A stretch of 64,000 bases of DNA, taken from positions 620,001 through 684,000 of the forward strand of contig NZ_JAPCKJ010000001.1 in NCBI RefSeq assembly GCF_034439435.1, written 5' to 3'. Positions 25,654-33,702 of the stretch are shown piece by piece. Below the pieces are notes generated by a model, which was given only the letters and a program-made list of their open reading frames with translations, was not told the origin of the DNA and searched no databases. How positions within the stretch are numbered: the first letter of the stretch is position 1; every line of letters starts with the position of its first letter. A program made the translations under genes and the position numbers. The DNA comes from Sarcina sp034439435. GTDB lineage: Bacteria > Bacillota > Clostridia > Clostridiales > Clostridiaceae.

Positions 25654-26700
25654 TTATTCTTCAATAGTTTCTTCTACCTTTACTGCTTCTACTGCTTTAG
25701 CTAAAGGTAAATCATACTTTTCTCTTATTTGATTTTCTATATCTAATGCAACTGATGGATTTTCTTTTAGATATTGCTTAGCATTTTCTCTACCTTGGCC
25801 TAGTCTTATATCTCCATATGAGAACCAAGCACCACTTTTTTGTACTATATTTTCTTTTACTCCAACATCTACTATGTTACCTTCTTTTGATATACCTTCA
25901 TTATACATTATATCAAATTCAGCTTGCTTAAATGGAGGAGCAACCTTATTTTTAACAACCTTAACTCTTGTTCTGTTACCAGTTATTCCATCACCTTGTT
26001 TTATTGAATCAATTCTTCTTATATCCATTCTAACTGATGCGTAGAATTTTAAAGCTCTACCACCTGGTGTTGTTTCTGGATTTCCGAACATTACACCAAC
26101 TTTTTCTCTTAATTGGTTTATGAATATTACTACACAGTTTGATTTATTTATTGTTCCTGTTAATTTTCTTAAAGCTTGAGACATTAATCTAGCTTGAAGT
26201 CCCACATGAGAGTCTCCCATTTCCCCTTCAATCTCAGCTCTTGGTACTAAGGCAGCAACTGAGTCAACAACTAAAACATCTATAGCTCCTGATCTAACTA
26301 AGGCTTCTGTTATCTCTAAGGCCTGTTCTCCTGTATCTGGTTGTGAAACAACCAAATCATCTATATTAACACCTAATCTTCTTGCGTAAACTGGGTCTAA
26401 AGCATGCTCAGCATCTATATACGCTGCTGCTCCCCCTATTTTTTGAGCCTCTGCCACTACATGTAGAGCCACTGTTGTTTTACCTGAACTCTCTGGTCCA
26501 TATATCTCGATAATTCTTCCTTTTGGTACCCCACCAATTCCTAAGGCTATATCAAGATCTAAACATCCAGTTGAAACAGCATCCATTTGAGGAGCACCTT
26601 GCTCTCCAAGTTTCATTACTGATCCCTTTCCGAATTGTTTCTCTATTTGACCCATCGCCATCTCAATAGCTTTTAATTTATCTTTATCTATATTTGCCAT
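25654..26700 (-). CDS. recA: Recombinase RecA
   Basis: 348 aa DNA strand-exchange ATPase, central to recombinational repair and SOS induction. Walker A 'GPESSGKTT' (about 65-73), the L1/L2 DNA-binding loops with 'GMFGNPETTPGGRALKF' type residues, and 'INQLREKVG' are all intact. The acidic C-terminal tail ends in VEETIEE. Start is ATG 26700 behind AAGGAGG; a longer frame reads into the leader. A LexA/DinR-type operator was not obvious by eye. Own terminator, so monocistronic. Confidence 0.97.
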   Translation of the reverse strand: MANIDKDKLKAIEMAMGQIEKQFGKGSVMKLGEQGAPQMDAVSTGCLDLDIALGIGGVPKGRIIEIYGPESSGKTTVALHVVAEAQKIGGAAAYIDAEHALDPVYARRLGVNIDDLVVSQPDTGEQALEITEALVRSGAIDVLVVDSVAALVPRAEIEGEMGDSHVGLQARLMSQALRKLTGTINKSNCVVIFINQLREKVGVMFGNPETTPGGRALKFYASVRMDIRRIDSIKQGDGITGNRTRVKVVKNKVAPPFKQAEFDIMYNEGISKEGNIVDVGVKENIVQKSGAWFSYGDIRLGQGRENAKQYLKENPSVALDIENQIREKYDLPLAKAVEAVKVEETIEE

Positions 26701-26754
26701 ACTTAACCTCCTTAAATAACCGAACATAAGTTCTATTATTATTATAATATATAC

Positions 26755-26822
26755 AAAAAAAAAGTCAACATTAACATGAAGCTATAGAAAAAACTTCATG
26801 TTTTAATTATTGACTTTTTTTT
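26755..26822. terminator. Long terminator between pgsA and recA
   Basis: Outer stem of A/T-run plus GTCAA paired with TTGAC (26755-26768 with 26810-26822) encloses a second hairpin (AACATGAAG with CTTCATGTT). T-runs flank both sides. Confidence 0.75.
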
Positions 26823-26835
26823 AACTTTTAAACCC

Positions 26836-27426
26836 TTATTTATAAGTGTTTATAACCTTTTTATTTTTTATAAAGTAATCTATTCCAGAAATTATTGTTA
26901 TTGCAACAGCTAAGTATAAGAATATATCGGGAACATATATAAAGAAGTTTCTTAAGAAACTATTTCCCACTACTAATTCTTTAATTCCTGGTGAATTAAT
27001 TATGTTTACTTGTAATAATAAAAGCACTATAGCGATTATTTGTATTACAGTTTTGATTTTTCCCCACCAACTAGCAGCTATAACTTTACCCTCTGAAGCC
27101 GCTATAGTTCTTAAACCAGAAACAGCAAACTCTCTAGCTATTATTACAATTGCTGCCCATGCTGGAACTAGTTGTAATTCTACTAAAGATATTAAAGCTG
27201 CCGTCACTAATAACTTATCCGCTAAAGGGTCCATAAACTTACCGAAATTGGTTACTTGATTTCTTGATCTTGCTATATATCCATCTAGTTGATCTGTCAC
27301 AGATGCTATTATGAATATAAGAGTTGCTATTATACTACCATAAGGTAAGTCTTGATAAGCTATAAATACTAAAAATACGGGAACTAAAACTATCCTAATC
27401 AAAGTTAATTTATTTGCAAGATTCAT
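26836..27426 (-). CDS. pgsA: CDP-diacylglycerol-glycerol-3-phosphate 3-phosphatidyltransferase
   Basis: 196 aa inner-membrane enzyme making phosphatidylglycerophosphate, the committed step to phosphatidylglycerol and cardiolipin. The CDP-alcohol phosphotransferase signature is complete: 'DQLDGYIARSRNQVTNFGKF' followed by 'MDPLADK'. About five hydrophobic helices. Start at ATG 27426 (MNLANKLT), which overlaps the 3' end of rimO by 17 nt; the ribosome site TAGGAG lies inside rimO. This suggests translational coupling with rimO. The CDP-diacylglycerol it needs is made by CdsA, also in this window. Confidence 0.93.
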   Translation of the reverse strand: MNLANKLTLIRIVLVPVFLVFIAYQDLPYGSIIATLIFIIASVTDQLDGYIARSRNQVTNFGKFMDPLADKLLVTAALISLVELQLVPAWAAIVIIAREFAVSGLRTIAASEGKVIAASWWGKIKTVIQIIAIVLLLLQVNIINSPGIKELVVGNSFLRNFFIYVPDIFLYLAVAITIISGIDYFIKNKKVINTYK

Positions 27427-28747
27427 TGCATACAACTCCTACTAAATCATATTCTAAGGCCTTTTCAATTTTAACTTTACAGAATTGGTCCTTTTTAGCT
27501 CCATTTCCTTTTACATAAATACATCCATCTATATCTGGAGCCATTTCATAGCTTCTTCCTATATAGTACTCCCCATTAAATTTTTCAATAAGAACATTAT
27601 ATTTTCTATCAACCTTGCTCTTATTAATTTCTTCTGATACTTCTTTTTGAAGTAACATTATTTCTTCTTCTCTAGTCTTTTTAACTTCTTCATCTATTTG
27701 ATCTTCCATTATAGCTGCTGGAGTTCCTTCTTCTCTTGAGTAAGTGAAAACCCCTACTTTATCTAATTTTATTGTTTCAATAAATTCTTTTAACTCATTG
27801 AAATCTTCTTCAGATTCTCCTGGGAACCCAACAATTAAAGAAGTTCTTAAAACTATATTAGGTATGCTTTCTCTTAAAGCATTAATCTTTTCTATTATTT
27901 CCTCTTTTGTTGTTTTTCTACCCATTCTCTTTAAAACATTATTGCTTATATGTTGTATAGGTAGATCAAGATAATTACAAACTTTATTATTTGATGCAAT
28001 TTCCTGAATTAGTTCATCATATATAGCTTCTGGATAGCAATAAAGAACTCTTATCCATTCTATTCCTTCAATTTTAGCTAATTCTCTTAAAACTAAGTGA
28101 AGTCTCTTCTCGCCATATATATCTATACCATAATTAGTTGTATCCTGAGCTATTAATATTAACTCTTTTACTCCACTCTCAGCTAATTTTTTTGCTTCAT
28201 CAATTATATTTTCTAAAGTTCTACTTCTAAACTTACCTCTTATTTTAGGAATAATACAATAAGTACAGAAGTTATTACATCCTTCTGCAATTCTTAAATA
28301 TGCAGTTGTCTTATCAGTTGTTATCAATCTTAATCCTTCATTAATTGATATATCACTGTAATTTGTCGCTGTAACCTTCTTACTATTTCCATTTATAAAG
28401 TTCATTATGGCTTCATTTATTTTAGTATAATCATTAACACCTAACATTATATCTATTTCTGGCATTAATTCTAATAATTCATCACCATATCTTTGAGTTA
28501 AGCAGCCTGTAGCTATAAGTAACTTACAGTTGTGACTTGTTTTGTATTTTGCCATATCTAATATTGTGTTTATGGATTCTTGTTTAGCCTTTTCAATAAA
28601 CCCACAAGTGTTTACTATTATTATGTCCGCTTCCTTTGGGTTATTTGTAAGTTCATACCCATTTTGAACCATACCAAGCATGATTTCTGAGTCTACTCTA
28701 TTCTTATCACAACCTAAACTCACCATTCCTACCTTATATTTCGCCAA
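27410..28747 (-). CDS. rimO: Ribosomal protein S12 methylthiotransferase RimO
   Basis: 445 aa radical-SAM enzyme that adds a methylthio group to an Asp of ribosomal protein S12. An N-terminal UPF0004 domain (about 1-130) carries the auxiliary-cluster cysteines in 'SLGCDKN' and 'NTCGF'. The radical-SAM 'CNNFCTYC' (about 156-163) and a C-terminal TRAM domain follow. RimO rather than MiaB is indicated by 'SLGCDKNRVDSE'. Start is TTG 28747, behind AGGAGGAAG. Overlaps pgsA. Confidence 0.93.
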   Translation of the reverse strand: MAKYKVGMVSLGCDKNRVDSEIMLGMVQNGYELTNNPKEADIIIVNTCGFIEKAKQESINTILDMAKYKTSHNCKLLIATGCLTQRYGDELLELMPEIDIMLGVNDYTKINEAIMNFINGNSKKVTATNYSDISINEGLRLITTDKTTAYLRIAEGCNNFCTYCIIPKIRGKFRSRTLENIIDEAKKLAESGVKELILIAQDTTNYGIDIYGEKRLHLVLRELAKIEGIEWIRVLYCYPEAIYDELIQEIASNNKVCNYLDLPIQHISNNVLKRMGRKTTKEEIIEKINALRESIPNIVLRTSLIVGFPGESEEDFNELKEFIETIKLDKVGVFTYSREEGTPAAIMEDQIDEEVKKTREEEIMLLQKEVSEEINKSKVDRKYNVLIEKFNGEYYIGRSYEMAPDIDGCIYVKGNGAKKDQFCKVKIEKALEYDLVGVVCNESCK

Positions 28748-28815
28748 ATCTACTTCCTCCTACGTTTAAATATATATTTCTTATTTTAAAACTCTTTTTA
28801 AAATTAAACAAGTTT

Positions 28816-31203
28816 TTATTTCATATTTTCTAATTCATCTTTGCTAATTAGGATTTGTCTTGGTTTACTTCCATCTCTTCCAGAAATAACGCCGCATTCT
28901 TCTAGTTCCTCTATTATCCTTGCCGCTCTATTAAATCCTATTCTTAATCTTCTTTGTAAATAAGAAGCCGATGCTTGCCCACTCTCAACTACTATTACTA
29001 TAGCTTCATCTAAAAGCTCATCTCTATCTCCATCACCATTTCCTTCAGAAGCAACTGTGGCTGAATTTATATGTTCTAATATATCCTCTTCATATTGAGT
29101 ATCTTTTTGTGATTCCTTTATAAAGGATACAACATGTTCAACTTCTTCTTCTGAAATAAATGCACCTTGAACCCTTTGAGGTTTAGATTCTCCTACTGGA
29201 TAGAATAACATATCTCCTCTACCTAATAGCTTTTCTGCTCCTGCTGAGTCTAATATTGTTCTTGAGTCAATTTGGCTTGAAACTGCAAAGGATATTCTAG
29301 ATGGTATATTAGCTTTAATTACCCCTGTAATTACATCTACAGATGGTCTTTGAGTAGCTATTACCAAATGCATACCAGCCGCTCTAGCCATTTGTGCTAA
29401 TCTACATATATAATCTTCCACATCATGAGGGCATGCCATCATAAGGTCAGCAAGCTCATCTACAATTATAACTATATAAGGAAGCTTCTCAGGCACTTCT
29501 CCCTTAGAAAATAAAGCATTATATGATTCTATATTTCTTACTCCATTATCAGCAAAAAGCTTATATCTTCTAGTCATCTCATTTACAGCCCAGTTTAATG
29601 CAGCGGCTGCCTTCTTAGGCTCTGTAACAACTGGAATTAATAAATGTGGAATTCCATTATAAACATTTAATTCAACAACCTTAGGGTCTACCATTAAAAG
29701 TTTAACCTCATCTGGAGAATATTTATATAATATACTTACTATTAAAGTATTTATACATACACTCTTACCAGACCCAGTTGCTCCTGCAATAAGCACGTGA
29801 GGCATCTTACTTATATCTGTAACAACAGCCTTACCTGTAATGTCTTTTCCTAATGCACATGCCACCTTAAACTTATTATCTAAAAATTCTTTTGATTCTA
29901 CAATTTCTCTAAAAAATACTGGTGTTTGTTCCTTATTAGGTACCTCAATACCTATAGCAGCCTTTCCTGGAATAGGTGCTTCTATTCTTACCCCTTTAGC
30001 TGCTAATCCTAAAGCTATATCATCAGATAGGTTAACTATTTTACTAACCTTTATCCCCGCCTTAGGTTGAAGCTCAAATCTAGTAACAGATGGTCCTTTT
30101 GTTACTTGAAGTATTTTAGCTTCTACTCCAAAACTCATAAGAGTTTCTTCTAACTTAGCTGCATTAGCTAATAATGCTTTTTTATCATCTTTATCTAATT
30201 CATTGTTATCATTAAAGTTTAATAAATCTGCATTTGGTGCAACATAACTAGCTCCTACCGGTGGATTTTTACTAGCTATATTATTTGATATTTCTTCTCC
30301 TATGGATTCTTCACTATTGTTATTATCTGAATTAAATCCTCTTTGTTCTATTATTGTATTATCTAAACTTAAGTCTCTAGGCATTTTAGACTCTTGCTTG
30401 AATTGATTTATCTTAATATCATTCTTTGCATTTTCTTTATCTTTAATATCATTTAATGATGAATTCTTCATAAAATCTAATATCTTTATTTTATTATTTT
30501 CTTCTGGATTATCCTCTTTTGAATTTTCCTTCTTAATTTCCTTATTATCTTCAGAAGAACCATCCTTTTTCTTTAAATTGATATAATCATCTTTCTCATA
30601 CTTTTTATCAACAAGTTTAACTTTAGAAGCCTTTTCCTTAACACCACCAAAGAAATTTCTTATTGAAACTAAATTATAATCAAATATAAGCATTGAAGAG
30701 ATAAGATATAGAGTTATAAAAATTACAAAAAGTCCTATTTTACCTACTAATTTATATAAAGGTAATACTATTAAAAATCCAACTATACCTCCATGCCATT
30801 CATTTGCTGAATTCCATATTGTTTTTATAGATCCCCATAAACTACCTTGGATATAATAGTCATTTATATTTACTGTCTGAATAATTAGCACAGTGGTTAT
30901 TAATACTATAGTTATTCCTAATCCAACTCTAGAAAACAATACTTCTCTTTTAAATAAGAAAAGCTTTGTACATAAATATATTATGTAAATTGGAATAAAA
31001 AAAGCTCCAACTCCAAAAAAACCTATTAGTAAAGTTCTTGATATAACACTTAAATATCCTGCTTTATCAGTATATAAACTAAACATAACTATTAACGAAA
31101 CACATATAGCTACTAAAGCATATATTTCTTCCGTAACTTTTATTTGGCTTTGATTTTTCTTTTTTTGAGTCTTAGTTGCGGTTTTCTTTTTTCCCCCAGC
31201 CAT
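28816..31203 (-). CDS. spoIIIE: DNA translocase FtsK/SpoIIIE
   Basis: 795 aa. Four transmembrane helices (about 28-190) anchor it at the septum. A charged Asn/Lys/Glu-rich linker (about 195-335) leads to the RecA-like motor with Walker A 'GATGSGKSVCINT' and Walker B 'VDELADLMM', then a C-terminal gamma winged-helix ('GQASASYLQRRLRIGFNRAARII') that reads chromosome polarity sequences. It pumps chromosomal DNA across the division or sporulation septum. ATG 31203 follows GAGGTGA at a slightly long spacing (about 11 nt). It sits next to tepA, as in Bacillus. Confidence 0.95.
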   Translation of the reverse strand: MAGGKKKTATKTQKKKNQSQIKVTEEIYALVAICVSLIVMFSLYTDKAGYLSVISRTLLIGFFGVGAFFIPIYIIYLCTKLFLFKREVLFSRVGLGITIVLITTVLIIQTVNINDYYIQGSLWGSIKTIWNSANEWHGGIVGFLIVLPLYKLVGKIGLFVIFITLYLISSMLIFDYNLVSIRNFFGGVKEKASKVKLVDKKYEKDDYINLKKKDGSSEDNKEIKKENSKEDNPEENNKIKILDFMKNSSLNDIKDKENAKNDIKINQFKQESKMPRDLSLDNTIIEQRGFNSDNNNSEESIGEEISNNIASKNPPVGASYVAPNADLLNFNDNNELDKDDKKALLANAAKLEETLMSFGVEAKILQVTKGPSVTRFELQPKAGIKVSKIVNLSDDIALGLAAKGVRIEAPIPGKAAIGIEVPNKEQTPVFFREIVESKEFLDNKFKVACALGKDITGKAVVTDISKMPHVLIAGATGSGKSVCINTLIVSILYKYSPDEVKLLMVDPKVVELNVYNGIPHLLIPVVTEPKKAAAALNWAVNEMTRRYKLFADNGVRNIESYNALFSKGEVPEKLPYIVIIVDELADLMMACPHDVEDYICRLAQMARAAGMHLVIATQRPSVDVITGVIKANIPSRISFAVSSQIDSRTILDSAGAEKLLGRGDMLFYPVGESKPQRVQGAFISEEEVEHVVSFIKESQKDTQYEEDILEHINSATVASEGNGDGDRDELLDEAIVIVVESGQASASYLQRRLRIGFNRAARIIEELEECGVISGRDGSKPRQILISKDELENMK

Positions 31204-31267
31204 ACTTAACTAAATCACCTCACCTATTTTAATTTTAAAATGGTAAAATACTTGTACCAAAAAATAT

Positions 31268-31296
31268 TATATACATAAAAGAGTATAAATTGTCAA
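31268..31296 (-). promoter_or_regulatory. Promoter of spoIIIE
   Basis: Minus-strand TTGACA (31291-31296) with 17 bp to TATATA (31268-31273); the overlapping TATAAT would give a 19-bp spacing. Confidence 0.6.
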
Positions 31297-31318
31297 AATA
31301 TTTTTATATTACATAAAT

Positions 31319-31344
31319 AGAACCATAGAAATTCTATGGTTCTG
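31319..31344 (-). terminator. Probable terminator after tepA
   Basis: Stem of about 12 bp (AGAACCATAGAA with TTCTATGGTTCT) overlapping the tepA stop codon. The following T-tract is poor, so efficiency is uncertain. Confidence 0.5.
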
Positions 31345-32029
31345 CATTATAAGCTTCTATTAAGCTATTTAATTTATCTAAGGCTTCTTTAACACCGCCA
31401 ACCTCGTTTATTAATCCACACTGAACAGCCTCTTCTCCAACGAGTATTGTACCCATATCATTTAAAAGCTCATCAGTTTGCATCATCATTTCCTTAAGTA
31501 CATCTAACTTTATACCTGAAGTTCTTATTATAAATTCATTTATTCTCTCTTGCATTTTGTTAAAATATTTAAATGTTTGAGGAACACCTATTACAAGCCC
31601 ATTCATTCTTATAGGATGTACTATCATCGTTGCTGATGGTGAAATAAAAGAGTATTGTGATGCTGTTGCTAAAGGAACACCTATAGAATGTCCTCCTCCA
31701 ATAACTAATGACACTGTTGGCTTAGTTAAACTTCTTATCATTTCAGCAATAGCTAACCCGGCTTCTACATCTCCTCCAACGGTATTTAAAACAAATAATA
31801 TGCCTTTTATTTTATCATTTTGTTCTAAATCAATTAATTGAGGAATCATATGTTCATACTTAGTTGTTTTTGTTTGTGGTGGTTGGACGCTATGACCTTC
31901 AATCTGCCCTATTATTGTCAGAACTTGTATGTTAGAGTCTTCCTTTTTGTTTTCAGGCAAAATAGCTCCAACTTCTTTTATTTCTTCTATACTCTTATTT
32001 TTATTTTCATTTTCTTTATTATGTTCCAT
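31334..32029 (-). CDS. tepA: ClpP-fold serine protease TepA-like
   Basis: 231 aa ClpP/crotonase-fold peptidase of the TepA (YmfB) group: 'NTVGGDVEAGLAIAEMI', catalytic Ser in 'GGGHSIGVPLA' and His in 'IVHPIRMNG'. An extended polar N-terminus (about 40 residues, Glu/Lys/Asn-rich) is unlike housekeeping ClpP. Bacillus TepA helps degrade signal peptides, assisting secretion. ATG 32029 follows AGGAGGGAG. Between spoIIIE and aspartokinase, the same place as in Bacillus. Confidence 0.85.
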   Translation of the reverse strand: MEHNKENENKNKSIEEIKEVGAILPENKKEDSNIQVLTIIGQIEGHSVQPPQTKTTKYEHMIPQLIDLEQNDKIKGILFVLNTVGGDVEAGLAIAEMIRSLTKPTVSLVIGGGHSIGVPLATASQYSFISPSATMIVHPIRMNGLVIGVPQTFKYFNKMQERINEFIIRTSGIKLDVLKEMMMQTDELLNDMGTILVGEEAVQCGLINEVGGVKEALDKLNSLIEAYNAEP

Positions 32030-32082
32030 TTATCTCCCTCCTGTATCATTGTTATTTTATACAGAAAGGAAATTTATATACA

Positions 32083-33279
32083 TTATTTCATAAAAGCTCT
32101 ATGAAGTGCTTTTATAGCTTCTTTTACATTTTTACTTTCAACAAGACACCATATTGTCATATGTGAATCTGCTGTTTGTAAAACTTCTATATTTTCCTTA
32201 TCTAAAGCTCCAACTATTTTTGCCATAACCCCAGGAATTCCTCTCATTCTTGAGCCAACTATGGCTATAGTACTTAAATCTTCTACTAAGCTATACTTTA
32301 GATTGCTCTTTTCCATAATATTTTCAAATAATTCCTTAACCTTTGAATCTATTGTAAACACCTTTTCTTTAGGAAAAATATTTATTAAATCTAAGCTTAT
32401 TTTATTATTTGCAAGACTTTCTAAAACAGTCTTATAATTAGGATTATTTTTATTTTCATCAGACTTTATAGAAACTTGTATTCTATTTGATTGATGAGTT
32501 ATTCCTGTTATAAACTTAGTGTTATTTACATCTCCTAAACTGTCTATCATTGTACCTTCACAAGAGCTCATAGTGTTCTTTATTACTAAGGCAACATTAC
32601 CTTTCATAGCTATTTCTACGGCTCTTGGATGAATAACTTTAGCCCCTTGGTCTGCTAATTGGAAGACTTCATTATAACTTATTTTATTTATAAGCTCAGC
32701 CTCTCCAACTATTCTTGGATCAGCAGTCATTATTCCATCAACATCTGTATATATTTCAATCTCTTCAGCCTTTAATGCTACTCCTAACACAGCTGCTGTA
32801 GTATCACTACCCCCTCTTCCTAAAGTTGTTAAAAATCCATTTCTGTCAACACCTTGGAATCCAGCAACAACAGGAACTTTTCCTTCTTTAAGTACATCTA
32901 ATATTAATTTAGGATTTATATCTATAAAATCTGCACTTGAATAATTATTATCTGTAAGTATTCCTGCATTTCCTCCTGTTAAAGGAACTGCTTCTATATT
33001 TGCATTTTTTAATTCATCACTCATAACAACAGTACTTATGATCTCTCCACATCCCATAAGTAAGTCTGTAGCTAATTTATTTTCTTTTTTAAATTCTTCT
33101 GATACTAGTCCTAAAAGTGTATCAGTTGCATAAGGCTCCCCTTTTCTTCCCATAGCAGATACAACAACAACCGGTACGTATCCCTTATTTATTGCCTCTT
33201 TTACTTTTTCTACAACCATAGTTCTTCTTTCTTTAGTTGATACAGAAGTACCCCCAAATTTTTGTACTACTATTTTCAA
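32083..33279 (-). CDS. Aspartokinase
   Basis: 398 aa. It phosphorylates aspartate, the first step toward lysine, diaminopimelate, threonine and methionine. The amino-acid kinase domain opens 'VVQKFGGTSVS' and includes 'TLGRGGSDTTA'. Two C-terminal ACT domains (about 260-398, with 'STIAIVGSRMRGIPGVMAK') point to feedback control. Start at TTG 33279, spaced 10 nt from AGGAG; an upstream in-frame GTG overlaps the site. It follows the ymxH-like gene by 13 nt. In Bacillus the neighbouring aspartokinase is DapG, beside dipicolinate genes that are missing here. Confidence 0.9.
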   Translation of the reverse strand: MKIVVQKFGGTSVSTKERRTMVVEKVKEAINKGYVPVVVVSAMGRKGEPYATDTLLGLVSEEFKKENKLATDLLMGCGEIISTVVMSDELKNANIEAVPLTGGNAGILTDNNYSSADFIDINPKLILDVLKEGKVPVVAGFQGVDRNGFLTTLGRGGSDTTAAVLGVALKAEEIEIYTDVDGIMTADPRIVGEAELINKISYNEVFQLADQGAKVIHPRAVEIAMKGNVALVIKNTMSSCEGTMIDSLGDVNNTKFITGITHQSNRIQVSIKSDENKNNPNYKTVLESLANNKISLDLINIFPKEKVFTIDSKVKELFENIMEKSNLKYSLVEDLSTIAIVGSRMRGIPGVMAKIVGALDKENIEVLQTADSHMTIWCLVESKNVKEAIKALHRAFMK

Positions 33280-33292
33280 AATCCCCACGCTC

Positions 33293-33568
33293 CTATAGTT
33301 TTGTTTTTCTTATCATATCGCTATCTACATCTAATATTATGGTTTTAGCGCCTATTCTTTTTACATTTTCCCACTCAATTTCTAAATATTCATCTGAGTT
33401 AAAAAGATTAAACTTTCCACCACCTAAATTTACTATTAAATATTTTAGCTTTCCCTCTTCATCTATAATAACATCATTATTTATAAGTCCGCTATATTTT
33501 TCACCATCATTTATATTTATAATTTCATATCTTTCTATTTCGCTCAAATATTTAATATTATTACTCAT
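33293..33568 (-). CDS. ymxH: YlmC/YmxH-family PRC-barrel sporulation protein
   Basis: 91 aa: 'YLSEIERYEIININDGEKYSG' then a PRC-barrel-like sheet ('KLKYLIVNLGGGKFNLF', 'EWENVKRIGAKTIILDV'). This family is found in spore formers, with no biochemical role known. ATG 33568 lies behind GTGGAGG; the GTG at 33583 is in the ribosome site. It heads a unit with aspartokinase and has its own TTGACA-type promoter at about 33640. The ymxH-aspartokinase-tepA-spoIIIE order is conserved from Bacillus. Confidence 0.85.
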   Translation of the reverse strand: MSNNIKYLSEIERYEIININDGEKYSGLINNDVIIDEEGKLKYLIVNLGGGKFNLFNSDEYLEIEWENVKRIGAKTIILDVDSDMIRKTKL

Positions 33569-33678
33569 AAAACATACCTCCACTTATTTATTAAAACAAT
33601 AAATAATATGTTACTATTAACAAATATATGTCAAATTACTCTTAAAAGAGGTAAGCTTTATGAATAAGAAAAAAATAA

Positions 33679-33700
33679 AAAGGCAATAATAATTGCCTTT
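33679..33700 (-). terminator. Terminator of pnp
   Basis: 9-bp stem (33679-33687 with 33692-33700), short AATA loop, followed on the minus strand by a T-rich run. Confidence 0.75.
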
Positions 33701-33702
33701 TA

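Noticed and set aside
33569..33702. Lysine riboswitch before the ymxH-aspartokinase unit.
   Set aside because: The leader is too short and shows none of the conserved lysine-riboswitch elements; only a promoter and the pnp terminator are present.
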